Below are positions 9,001 through 21,161 of a stretch of DNA of 64,000 bases, piece after piece. Below the pieces are notes generated by a model. The model saw only the letters and a program-made list of their open reading frames with translations. It did no database searches and was not told where the DNA came from. The stretch spans positions 186,001 through 250,000 of the forward strand of contig NW_027476338.1 in assembly GCF_051020955.1 (NCBI RefSeq). Reading direction: 5' to 3'. The translations under genes were made by a program, and so were the position numbers. This DNA comes from Megalopta genalis. Taxonomy: Eukaryota; Arthropoda; Insecta; Hymenoptera; Halictidae. Within the stretch, counting starts at the first letter, position 1. Each line of letters opens with the position of its first letter.

Positions 9001-12000
9001 ACTTGATTTAGCTTCAACAGCATGCGAAGCAAACGAGTTAGCTTCAAGCCCATGCGAAACACATGATTTAGCATCTAATCAATGCGAAGTAGAAGGCTGA
9101 TCTTCGAATCCATGCGAAGCAAATGGTTTAGCTTCAAATACTTGTGATATACATGATTTAGTTTCAACAGCATGCGAAACAAACGAGTTAGATTCAAATC
9201 CATGCGAAACACATGATTTAGCTTCAAATCAATGCGAAGTAGAAGGGTTACCTTCGAATCCATGCGAAACAAATGGTTTAGCCGCAAATACTTGTGATAT
9301 ACATGACTTAGCTTCAACAGCATGCGAAACAAACGAGTTAGCTTCAAACCCATGCTAAACACATGATTTAGCATCTAATCAATGCGAAGTAGAAGGCTAA
9401 TCTTTGTATCCATGCGAAACAAATGATATAGCTTCAAATACTTGTGATATACATGATTTAGCTTCAACAGCATGCGAAACAAACGAGTTAGCTTGAAATC
9501 CATGCGAAACACATGATTTAGATTAAAATCAATGCGAAGTAGAAGGGTTACCTTCGAATCCATGCGAAACAAATGGTTTAGCTTCAAATACTTGTGATAC
9601 ACTTGATTTAGCTTCAACAGCATGCGAAGCAAACGAGTTAGCTTCAAGCCCATGCGAAACACATGATTTAGCATCTAATCAATGCGAAGTAGAAGGCTGA
9701 TCTTCGAATCCATGCGAAGCAAATGGTTTAGCTTCAAATACTTGTGATATACATGATTTAGTTTCAACAGCATGCGAAACAAACGAGTTAGCTTCAAATC
9801 CATGCGAAACACATGATTTAGATTAAAATCAATGCGAAGTAGAAGGCTTATTTTCGAATCCATGCGAAACAAATGGTTTAGCTTCAAATACTTGTGATAT
9901 ACATGATTTAGCTTCAACTGCATGCGATACAAACGAGATAACTTCAAATCCATACGAAACACATGATTTAGCTTCAAATCAATGCGAAGTGGAAGGCTTA
10001 TCTTCGAATCCATGCGAAACAAATGATATAGCTTCAAATACTTGTGATATACATGACTTAGCTTCAACAGCATGCGAAACAAACGAGTTAGCTTCAAATC
10101 CATGCGAAACGCATGATTTAGCTTCAAATCAATGCGAATTAGAAGGGTTATCTTCGAATCCATGCGAAACAAATGATTTAGCTTCAAATACTTGTGATAT
10201 ACATGACTTAGCTTCAACAGCATGCGAAGCAAACGAGTTAGCTTCAAATCCATGCGAACACATGATTTAGCTTCAAATCAATGCGAAGTAGAAGGGTTAC
10301 CTTCGAATCCATGCGAAACAAATGGTTTAGCCGCAAATACTTGTGATATACATGACTTAGCTTCAACAGCATGCGAAACATACGAGTTAGCTTCAAATCC
10401 ATGCGAAACACATGATTTAGCTTCAAATCAATGCGAATTAGAAGGGTTATCTTCGAATCCATGCGAAACATATGATATAGCTTCAAATACTTGTGATATA
10501 CATGAGTTAGCTTCAACAACATGCTAAACAAACGAGTTAGCTTCAAGTCCAAACGAAAAACATGATTTAGTATCAAGTCAACGCGAAGTTGATGGCTTTG
10601 CTTCAAATCCATGCGAAACGAATGATTTAGCTTCACATACTTGTGAATATAAGTGATATAGCTTCAAATGCAGGCGAAACAAACGAGTTAGCTTCAAACC
10701 CATGCTAAACTCATGATTTAGCATCTAATCAATGCGAAGTAGAAGGCTAATCTTCGAATCCATGCGAAACAAATGATATAGCTTCAAATACTTGTGATAT
10801 ACATGTTTTAGTTTCAACAGCATGCGAAACAAACGAGTTAGCTTCAAATCCATGCCAAACACATGATTCAGAATCTAATCAATGCGAAGTAGAAGGCTGA
10901 TCTACGAATCCATGCGAAACAAATGGTTTAGCTTCAAATACTTGTGATATACTTGATTTAGCTTCAACAGCATGCGAAGCAAACGAGTTAGCTTCAAATC
11001 CATACGAAACACATGATTTAGCTTCAAATCAATGCGAAGTGGAAGGCTGATCTACGAATCCATGCGAAACAAATGGTTTAGCTTCAAATACTTGTGATAT
11101 ACTTGATTTAGCTTCAACAGCATGCGAAGCAAACGAGTTAGCTTCAAATCCATGCGAACACATGATTTAGCTTCAAATCAATGCGAAGTAGGAGGCTTAT
11201 CTTCGAATCCATGCGAAACAAATGATTTAGCTTCAAATACTTGTGATATGCATGATTTAGCTTCAACAGTATGCGAAACAAACGAGTTAGCTTCAAATCC
11301 ATGCGAAACGCATGATTTACCATCTAATAAATGCGAAGTAGAAGGCTGATCTTCGAATCCATGCGAAGCAAATGGTTTGGCTTCAAATACTTGTGATACA
11401 CTTGATTTAGCTTCAACAGAATGCGAAACAAACGAGGTAGCTTCAAGTACATGCGAACACATGATTTAGCTTCAAATCAATGCGAAGTGGAAGGCTTATC
11501 TTCGAATCCATGCGAAACGAATAGTTTAGCTTCAAATACTTTTGATATACATGATTCAGCTTCAACTGCCTGCGAAACAAACGAGTTAGCTTCAAATCCA
11601 TGCGAAACACAAGAAATAGCATCAAGTCAACGCGAAGTTGATGGCTTAGCTTCAAATCCATGCAAAACGAATGATTTAGCTTCACATACTTGAAAATATA
11701 AGTGATATGGCTTCAAAGGCAGGCGAAACAAACGAGTTAGCTTCAAACCCATGCGAAACACATGATTTAGCATCTAATCAATGCGAAGTAGAAGGCTGAC
11801 CTTCGAATCCATGCGAAGCGAATGGTTTAGCTTCAAATACATGTGATATACATGATTTAGCTTTAACAGCATGCGAAACAAACGAGGTAGCTTCAAATCC
11901 ATGCGTACACATGATTTAGCTTCAAATCAATGCGAAGTAGGAGGCTTATCTTCGAATCCATGCGAAACAAATGGTTTAGCTTCAAATACTTGTGATATGC

Positions 12001-12114
12001 ATGATTTAGCTTCAACAGAATGCGAAACAAACGAGTTAGCTTCAAATCCATGCGAAACACATGATTTAGCTTCAAATCAATGCGAATTAGAAGGGTTATC
12101 TTCGAATCCATGCG
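6058..12114 (+). repeat. 6057-bp block, copy 2
   Basis: Near-perfect repeat of 1-6057 with every internal landmark shifted by 6057: alpha HORs near 6536, 8694 and 10643, beta HORs near 7196 and 11693, and 29-bp B units in the same slots. Differences from copy 3 that I found include 6814 (C here, T at 12871), 7129 (A here, T at 13186) and 7734 (G here, C at 13791). It contains no sequence other than satellite. Confidence 0.93.
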
Positions 12115-14236
12115 AAACAAATGGTTTAGCTTCAAATACTTGTGATATACATGACTTAGCTTCAACAGCATGCGAAGCAAACGAGTTAGCTTCAAATCCA
12201 TGCGAACACATGATTTAGCTTCAAATCAATGCGAAGTAGAAGGGTTACCTTCGAATCCATGCGAAACAAATGGTTTAGCCGCAAATACTTGTGATATACA
12301 TGACTTAGCTTCAACAGCATGCGAAACATACGAGTTAGCTTCAAATCCATGCGAAACACATGACTTAGCATCTAATCAATGCGAAGTAAAAGGCTGATTT
12401 TAGAATCCATGCGAAGCAAATGGTTTCGCTTCAAATACTTGTGATATACATGATTTAGTTTCAACAGCATGCGAAACAAACGAGTTAGCTTCAAGTCCAA
12501 ACGAAAAACATGATTTAGTATCAAGTCAACGCGAAGTTGATGGCTTTGCTTCAAATCCATGCGAAACGAATGATTTAGCTTCACATACTTGTGAATATAA
12601 GTGATATAGCTTCAAATGCAGGCGAAACAAATGAGTTAGCTTCAAACCCATGCTAAACACATGATTTAGCATCTAATCAATGCGAAGTAGAAGGCTAATC
12701 TTCAAATCCATGCGAACACATGATTTAGCTTCAAATCAATGCGAAGTAGGAGGCTTATCTTCGAATCCATGCGAAACAAATGGTTTAGCTTCAAATACTT
12801 GTGATATACATGATTTAGCTTCAACAGCGTGCGAAACAAACGAGTTAGCTTCAAATCCATGCGAAACACATGATTTAGATTAAAATCAATGCGAAGTAGA
12901 AGGGTTACCTTCGAATCCATGCGAAACAAATGGTTTAACCGCAAATACTTGTGATATACATGATTCAGCTTCAACTGCATGCGAAACAAACGAGTCAGCT
13001 TCAAATCCATGCGGAACACATGATTTAGCTTCAAATCAATGCGAAGTGGAAGGCTTATCTTCGAATCCATGCGAAACGAATAGTTTAGCTTCAAATACTT
13101 TTGATATACATGATTCAGCTTCAACTGCCTGCGAAACAAACGAGTTAGCTTCAAATCCATGCGAAACACAAGAATTAGCATCAAGTCAACGCGAAGTTGA
13201 TGGCTTAGCTTCAAATCCATGCAAAACGAATGATTTAGCTTCACATACTTGAAAATATAAGTGATATGGCTTCAAAGGCAGGCGAAACAAACGAGTTAGC
13301 TTCAAACCCATGCGAAACACATGATTTAGCATCTAATCAATGCGAAGTAGAAGGCTGACCTTCGAATCCATGCGAATCGAATGGTTTAGCTTCAAATACT
13401 TGTGATATACATGATTTAGCTTTAACAGCATGCGAAACAAACGAGGTAGCTTCAAATCCATGCGAACACATGATTTAGCTTCAAATCAATGCGAAGTAGG
13501 AGGCTTATCTTCGAATCCATGCGAAACAAATGGTTTAGCTTCAAATACTTGTGATATGCATGATTTAGCTTCAACAGAATGCGAAACAAACGAGTTAGCT
13601 TCAAATCCATGCGAAACGCATGATTTAGCTTCAAATCAATGCGAAGTGGAAGTGTTACCTTCGAATCCATGCGAAACAAATGGTTTAGCCGCAAATACTT
13701 GTGATATACATGATTCAGCTTCAACTGCATGCGAAACAAACGAGTTAGCTTCAAATCCATGCGGAACACATGATTTAGCTTCAAATGAATCCGAAGTGGA
13801 AGGCTTATCTTCGAATCCATGCGAAACAAATGGTTTAGCTTCAAATACTTGTGATTTACATGACTTAGCTTCAACAGCATGCGAAACAAACGAGTTAGCT
13901 TCAAATCCATGCGAAACACATGATTTAGCTTCAAATCAATGCGAATTAGAAGGGTTATCTTCGAATCCATGCGAAACAAATGGTTTAGCCGCAAATACTT
14001 GTGATATACATGATTCAGCTTCAACTGCATGCGAAACAATCGAGTTAGCTTCAAATCCATGCGGAACACATGATTTAGCTTCAAATGAATGCGAAGTGGA
14101 AGGCTTATCTTCGAATCCATGCGAAACAAATGGTTTAGCTTCAAATACTTGTGATTTACATGACTTAGCTTCAACAGCATGCGAAACAAACGAGTTAGCT
14201 TCAAATCCATGCGAAACACATGATTTAGCTTCAAAT
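12115..14236 (+). repeat. 6057-bp block, copy 3, partial
   Basis: The 6057-bp offset continues from 12115 to 14236. At 14237 (G here, C at 8180) the sequence leaves the block and instead repeats the 150 bp just before it. So the third copy keeps about 2.1 kb, and its right end is a unit-register switch inside a B unit with no foreign sequence at the junction. This copy shows slightly more single-base differences from copy 2 than copy 2 does from copy 1 over the same stretch. Confidence 0.88.
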
Positions 14237-14379
14237 GAATGCGAAGTGGAAGGCTTATCTTCGAATCCATGCGAAACAAATGGTTTAGCTTCAAATACTT
14301 GTGATTTACATGACTTAGCTTCAACAGCATGCGAAACAAACGAGTTAGCTTCAAATCCATGCGAAACACATGATTTAGC
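14071..14379 (+). repeat. 150-bp HOR tandem at the end of block copy 3
   Basis: From 14071 to about 14229 the sequence repeats with a 150-bp offset until about 14379. It carries the ATGAATGCGAAGTGG marker of B-C twice in a row, whereas the 6057-bp copies have it alternating with GAATTAGAAG. This single-HOR duplication marks the point where the 6057-bp block series breaks. Confidence 0.8.
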
Positions 14380-15120
14380 ATCTAATCAATGCGAAGTAGA
14401 AGGCTAATCTTCGAAACCATGCGAAACAAATGATATAGCTTCAAATACTTGTGATATACATGTTTTAGTTTCAACAGCATGCGAAACAAACGAGTTAGCT
14501 TCAAATCCATGCGAAACACATGATTTAGAATCTAATCAATGCGAAGTAGAAGGCTGATCTACGAATCCATGCGAAACAAATGGTTTAGCTTCAAATACTT
14601 GTGATATACTTGATTTAGCTTCAACAGCATGCGAAGCAAACGAGTTAGCTTCAAATCCATGCGAACACATGATTTAGCTTCAAATCAATGCGAAGTAGGA
14701 GGCTTATCTTCGAATCCATGCGAAACAAATGGTTTAGCTTCAAATACTTGTGATATACTTGATTTAGCTTCAACAGCATGCGAAGCAAACGAGTTAGCTT
14801 CAAATCCATACGAAACACATGATTTAGCTTCAAATCAATGCGAAGTGGAAGGCTTATCTTCGAATCCATGGGAAACGAATAGTTTAGCTTCAAATACTTT
14901 TCATATACATGATTCAGCTTCAACTGCCTGCGAAACAAACGAGTTAGCTTCAAATCCATGCGAAACACATGAATTAGCATCAAGTCAATGCGAAGTTGAT
15001 GGCTTAGCTTCAAATCCATGCAAAACGAATGATTTAGCTTCGCATACTTGAAAATATAAGTGATATGGCTTCAAATGCAGGCGAAACAAACGAGTTAGCT
15101 TCAAACCCATGCTAAACACA
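14380..15120 (+). repeat. Mosaic satellite segment
   Basis: HORs with GGCTAATCTTCG and GGCTGATCTACG C units, a 29-bp B unit near 14660, a GCATGCGAAGC A unit and a beta HOR ending near 15080. It resembles 10740-11200 followed by a beta HOR, but it is not a continuous copy of either. A 140-codon plus-strand frame (14629-15051) is open across it and ends at the 31-bp unit. Nothing except repeat units is present. Confidence 0.75.
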
Positions 15121-15570
15121 TGATTTAGCATCTAATCAATGCGAAGTAGGAGGCTAATCTTCGAATCCATGCGAAACAAATGATATAGCTTCAAATACTT
15201 GTGATATACATGATTTAGTTTCAACAGCATGCGAAACGAACGAGTTAGCTTCAAATCCATGCGAAACACATGATTTAGCATCTAATCAATGCGAAGTAGA
15301 AGGCTGATTTTCGAATCCATGCGAAGCAAATGGTTTAGCTTCAAATACTTGTGATATACATGATTTAGCTTCAACAGCATGCGAAACAAACGAGTTAGCT
15401 TCAAATCCATGCGAAACACATGATTTAGCATCTAATCAATGCGAAGTAGAAGGCTGATTGTCGAATCCATGCGAAGCAAATGGTTTAGCTTCAAATACTT
15501 GTGATATACATGATTTAGTTTCAACAGCATGCGAAACAAACGAGTTAGCTTCAAATCCATGCGAAACACA
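15121..15570 (+). repeat. Three tandem 150-bp HORs
   Basis: The marker GATTTAGCATCTAATC recurs at 15122, 15272, 15422 and 15572, exactly 150 bp apart. The HORs differ mainly at the C unit: GGCTAATCTTCG, then GGCTGATTTTCG, then GGCTGATTGTCG, then GTAAAAGGCTG. It is a clear example of single-HOR amplification. Confidence 0.85.
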
Positions 15571-16254
15571 TGATTTAGCATCTAATCAATGCGAAGTAAA
15601 AGGCTGATTTTCGAATCCATGCGAAGCAAATGGTTTGGCTTCAAATACTTGTGATATACATGATTTAGTTTCAACAGCATGCGAAACAAACGAGTTAGAT
15701 TCAAATCCATGCGAAACACATGATTTAGCTTCAAATCAATGCGAAGTAGAAGGGTTACATTCGAATCCATGCGACACAAATGGTTTAGCCGCAAATACTT
15801 GTGATATACATGACTTAGCTTCAACAGCATGCGAAACAACCGAGTTAGCTTCAAATCCATGCGAAACACATGATTTAGATTAAAATCAATGCGAAGTAGA
15901 AGGCTTATTTTCGAATCCATGCGAAACAAATGGTTTAGCTTCAAATACTTGTGATATACATGATTTAGCTTCAACTGCATGCGAAACAAACGAGATAACT
16001 TCATATCCATACGAAACACATGATTTAGCTTCAAATCAATGCGAAGTAGAAGGCTGATTTTCGAATCCATGCGAAACAAATGGTTTAGCTTCAAATACTT
16101 GTGATATACATGATTTAGCTTCAACAACATGCTAAACAAACGAGTTAGCTTCAAGTCCAAACGAAAAACATGATTTAGTATCAAGTCAACGCGAAGTTGA
16201 TGGCTTTGCTTCAAATCCATGCGAAACGAATGATTTAGCTTCACATACTTGTGA
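15571..16254 (+). repeat. Mosaic segment ending in an alpha HOR
   Basis: Contains the GTAAAAGGCTGATTTTCG, GGTTACATTCG and TTAGATTAAAATC markers that recur at 17100-17400, 18430-18750, 18900-19200 and 23240-23540. It ends in the alpha HOR at about 16103-16282. An open minus-strand frame of 220 codons (15582-16244) lies across it and is judged a repeat artefact. Confidence 0.75.
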
Positions 16255-16960
16255 ATATAAGTGATATAGCTTCAAATGCAGGCGAAACAAACGAGTTAGC
16301 TTCAAACCCATGCTAAACACATGATTTAGCATCTAATCAATGCGAAGTAGAAGGCTAATCTTCGAATCCATGCGAAACAAATGATATAGCTTCAAATACT
16401 TGTGATATACATGATTTAGCTTCAACAGCATGCGAAACAAACGAGTTAGCTTGAAATCCATGCGAAACACATGATTTAGATTAAAATCAATGCGAAGTAG
16501 AAGGGTTACCTTCGAATCCATGCGAAACAAATGGTTTAGCATCAAATACTTGTGATACACTTGATTTAGCTTCAACAGCATGCGAAGCAAACGAGTTAGC
16601 TTCAAGCCCATGCGAAACACATGATTTAGCATCTAATCAATGCGAAGTAGAAGGCTGATCTTCGAATCCATGCGAAGCAAATGGTTTAGCTTCAAATACT
16701 TGAGATATACATGATTTAGTTTCAACAGCATGCGAAACAAACGAGTTAGTTTCAAATCCATGCGAAACACATGATTTAGCTTCAAATCAATGCGAAGTAG
16801 AAGGGTTACCTTCGAATCCATGCGAAACAAATGGTTTAGCCGCAAATACTTGTGATATACATGACTTAGCTTCAACAGCATGCGAAACAAACGAGTTAGC
16901 TTCAAACCCATGCTAAACACATGATTTAGCATCTAATCAATGCGAAGTAGAAGGCTAATT
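16255..16960 (+). repeat. 600-bp cassette family, copy at 16.3-17.0 kb
   Basis: Matches about 20456-21161 at an offset of 4201 bp, and also the cassette near 2640. It keeps the TTAGCTTGAAATCC, TTAGATTAAAATC and AGCCCATGCG markers. TTTTTGTATCC near 16962 corresponds to TCTTTGTATCC near 3347 and 21163. A local change is ACTTGAGAT for ACTTGTGAT near 16699. Confidence 0.8.
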
Positions 16961-17059
16961 TTTGTATCCATGCGAAACAAATGATATAGCTTCAAATACT
17001 TGTGATATACATGATTTAGCTTCAACAGCATGCGAAACAAACGAGTTAGCTTGAAATCC

Positions 17060-18425
17060 ATGCGAAACACATGATTTAGCATCTAATCAATGCGAAGTAA
17101 AAGGCTGATTTTCGAATCCATGCGAAGCAAATGGTTTGGCTTCAAATACTTGTGATATACATGATTTAGTTTCAACAGCATGCGAAACAAACGAGTTAGA
17201 TTCAAATCCATGCGAAACACATGATTTAGCTTCAAATCAATGCGAAGTAGAAGGGTTACATTCGAATCCATGCGAAACAAATGGTTTAGCCGCAAATACT
17301 TGTGATATACATGACTTAGCTTCAACAGCATGCGAAACAAACGAGTTAGCTTCAAATCCATGCGAAACACATGATTTAGATTAAAATCAATGCGAAGTAG
17401 AAGGCTTATTTTCGAATCCATGCGAAACAAATGGTTTAGCTTCAAATACTTGTGATATACATGATTTAGTTTCAACAGCATGCGAAACAAACGAGTTAGA
17501 TTCAAATCCATGCGAAACACATGATTTAGCTTCAAATCAATGCGAAGTAGAAGGGTTACCTTCGAATCCATGCGAAACAAATGGTTTAGCCGCAAATACT
17601 TGTGATATACATGACTTAGCTTCAACAGCATGCGAAACAAACGAGTTAGCTTCAAATCCATGCGAACACATGATTTAGCTTCAAATCAATGCGAAGTAGG
17701 AGGCTTATCTTCGAATCCATGCGAAACAAATGGTTTAGCTTCAAATACTTGTGATATGCATGATTTAGCTTCAACAGTATGCGAAACAAACGAGTTAGCT
17801 TCAAATCCATGCGAAACACATGATTTAGATTAAAATCAATGCGAAGTAGAAGGCTTATTTTCGAATCCATGCGAAACAAATGGTTTAGCTTCAAATACTT
17901 GTGATATACATGATTTAGCTTCAACTGCATGCGAAACAAACGAGATAACTTCATATCCATACGAAACACATGATTTAGCTTCAAATCAATGCGTAGTGGA
18001 AGGCTTATCTTCGAATCCATGGGAAACGAATAGTTTAGCTTCAAATACTTTTGATATACATGATTCAGCTTCAACTGCCTGCGAAACAAACGAGTTAGCT
18101 TCAAATCCATGCGAAACACATGAATTAGCATCAAGTCAATGCGAAGTTGATGGCTTAGCTTCAAATCCATGCAAAACGAATGATTTAGCTTCACATACTT
18201 GAAAATATAAGTGATATGGCTTCAAATGCAGGCGAAACAAACGAGTTAGCTTCAAATCCATGCTAAACACATGATTTAGCATCTAATCAATGCGAAGTAG
18301 GAGGCTAATCTTCGAATCCATGCGAAACAAATGATATAGCTTCAAATACTTGTGATATACATGATTTAGTTTCAACAGCATGCGAAACAAACGAGTTAGC
18401 TTCAAATCCATGCGAAACACATGAT
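17060..18425 (+). repeat. 1800-bp offset duplication, left copy
   Basis: About 17060-18425 matches about 18860-20225 at an offset of 1800 bp (12 HORs). Both copies contain GGTTACATTCG, TTAGATTAAAATC, a 29-bp B unit (17667 and 19467), TTCATATCCATACG (TTCATATCCTTACG in the right copy) and a beta HOR. Local differences include TTCGAATCCATGGG in this copy and TTCGAATCCATGCG in the other. Confidence 0.83.
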
Positions 18426-18859
18426 TTAGCATCTAATCAATGCGAAGTAAAAGGCTGATTTTCGAATCCATGCGAAGCAATTGGTTTGGCTTCAAATACT
18501 TGTGATATACATGATTTAGTTTCAACAGCATGCGAAACAAACGAGTTAGATTCAAATCCATGCGAGACACATGATTTAGCTTCAAATCAATGCGAAGTAG
18601 AAGGGTTACATTCGAATCCATGCGAAACAAATGGTTTAGCCGCAAATACTTGTGATATACATGACTTAGCTTCAACAGCATGCGAAACAAACGAGTTAGC
18701 TTCAAATCCATGCGAAACACATGATTTAGATTAAAATCAATGCGAAGTAGGAGGCTTATTTTCGAATCCATGCGAAACAAATGGTTTAGCTTCAAATACT
18801 TGTGATATACATGATTTAGTTTCAACAGCATGCGAAACAAACGAGTTAGCTTCAAATTC
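18426..18859 (+). repeat. Inserted partial copy between the 1800-bp pair
   Basis: This interval resembles 17080-17510 at an offset of 1350 bp (nine HORs): it has GTAAAAGGCTGATTTTCG, TTAGATTCAAATCC, GGTTACATTCG and TTAGATTAAAATC in the same order. The two nested offsets, 1350 and 1800, differ by 450 bp (three HORs), consistent with successive exchanges in HOR register. Confidence 0.75.
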
Positions 18860-20225
18860 ATGCGAAACACATGATTTAGCATCTAATCAATGCGAAGTAA
18901 AAGGCTGATTTTCGAATCCATGCGAAGCAAATGGTTTGGCTTCAAATACTTGTGATATACATGATTTAGTTTCAACAGCATGCGAAACAAACGAGTTAGA
19001 TTCAAATCCATGCGAAACACATGATTTAGCTTCAAATCAATGCGAAGTAGAAGGGTTACATTCGAATCCATGCGAAACAAATGGTTTAGCCGCAAATACT
19101 TGTGATATACATGACTTAGCTTCAACAGCATGCGAAACAAACGAGTTAGCTTCAAATCCATGCGAAACACATGATTTAGATTAAAATCAATGCGAAGTAG
19201 AAGGCTTATTTTCGAATCCATGCGAAACAAATGGTTTAGCTTCAAATACTTGTGATATACATGATTTAGTTTCAACAGCATGCGAAACAAACGAGTTAGA
19301 TTCAAATCCATGCGAAACACATGATTTAGCTTCAAATCAATGCGAAGTAGAAGGGTTACCTTCGAATCCATGCGAAACAAATGGTTTAGCCGCAAATACT
19401 TGTGATATACATGACTTAGCTTCGACAGCATGCGAAACAAACGAGTTAGCTTCAAATCCATGCGAACACATGATTTAGCTTCAAATCAATGCGAAGTAGG
19501 AGGCTTATCTTCGAATCCATGCGAAACAAATGGTTTAGCTTCAAATACTTGTGATATGCATGATTTAGCTTCAACAGTATGCGAAACAAACGAGTTAGCT
19601 TCAAATCCATGCGAAACACATGATTTAGATTAAAATCAATGCGAAGTAGAAGGCTTATTTTCGAATCCATGCGAAACAAATGGTTTAGCTTCAAATACTT
19701 GTGATATACATGATTTAGCTTCAACTGCATGCGAAACAAACGAGATAACTTCATATCCTTACGAAACACATGATTTAGCTTCAAATCAATGCGAAGTGGA
19801 AGGCTTATCTTCGAATCCATGCGAAACGAATAGTTTAGCTTCAAATACTTTTGATATACATGATTCAGCTTCAACTGCCTGCGAAACAAACGAGTTAGCT
19901 TCAAATCCATGCGAAACACATGAATTAGCATCAAGTCAATGCGAAGTTGATGGCTTAGCTTCAAATCCATGCAAAACGAATGATTTAGCTTCACATACTT
20001 GAAAATATAAGTGATATGGCTTCAAATGCAGGCGAAACAAACGAGTTAGCTTCAAACCCATGCTATACACATGATTTAGCATCTAATCAATGCGAAGTAG
20101 GAGGCTAATCTTCGAATCCATGCGAAACAAATGATATAGCTTCAAATACTTGTGATATACATGATTTAGTTTCAACAGCATGCGAAACAAACGAGTTAGC
20201 TTCAAATCCATGCGAAACACATGAT
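18860..20225 (+). repeat. 1800-bp offset duplication, right copy
   Basis: Right partner of 17060-18425. Small changes include TTCGACAGC near 19423, TTCATATCCTTACG near 19752 and ATGCTATACACATG near 20065. The match to the left copy stops near 20230, where GCATCTAATC becomes GCTTCAAATC. Confidence 0.83.
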
Positions 20226-20455
20226 TTAGCTTCAAATCAATGCGAATTAGAAGGGTTATCTTCGAATCCATGCGAAACATATGATATAGCTTCAAATACT
20301 TGTGATATACATGATTTAGCTTCAACAACATGCTAAACAAACGAGTTAGCTTCAAGTCCAAACGAAAAACATGATTTAGTATCAAGTCAACGCGAAGTTG
20401 ATGGCTTTGCTTCAAATCCATGCGAAACGAATGATTTAGCTTCACATACTTGTGA

Positions 20456-21161
20456 ATATAAGTGATATAGCTTCAAATGCAGGCGAAACAAACGAGTTAG
20501 CTTCAAACCCATGCTAAACACATGATTTAGCATCTAATCAATTCGAAGTAGAAGGCTAATCTTCGAATCCATGCGAAACAAATGATATAGCTTCAAATAC
20601 TTGTGATATACATGATTTAGCTTCAACAGCATGCGAAACAAACGAGTTAGCTTGAAATCCATGCGAAACACATGATTTAGATTAAAATCAATGCGAAGTG
20701 GAAGGGTTACCTTCGAATCCATGCGAAACAAATGGTTTAGCATCAAATACTTGTGATACACTTGATTTAGCTTCAACAGCATGCGAAGCAAACGAGTTAG
20801 CTTCAAGCCCATGCGAAACACATGATTTAGCATCTAATCAATGCGAAGTAGAAGGCTGATCTTCGAATCCATGCGAAGCAAATGGTTTAGCTTCAAATAC
20901 TTGTGATATACATGATTTAGTTTCAACAGCATGCGAAACAAACGAGTTAGATTCAAATCCATGCGAAACACATGATTTAGCTTCAAATCAATGCGAAGTA
21001 GAAGGGTTACCTTCGAATCCATGCGAAACAAATGGTTTAGCCGCAAATACTTGTGATATACATGACTTAGCTTCAACAGCATGCGAAACAAACGAGTTAG
21101 CTTCAAACCCATGCTAAACACATGATTTAGCATCTAATCAATGCGAAGTAGAAGGCTAATC
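20456..21161 (+). repeat. 600-bp cassette family, copy at 20.5-21.2 kb
   Basis: Partner of 16255-16960 at an offset of 4201 bp, with the same marker order. It differs by CAATTCGAAG near 20543 and GTGGAAGGG near 20699. It joins at about 21165 to a B unit taken from a different HOR (TTTGTATCCATGCGAAACACATG), which is an internal rearrangement junction. Confidence 0.8.
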
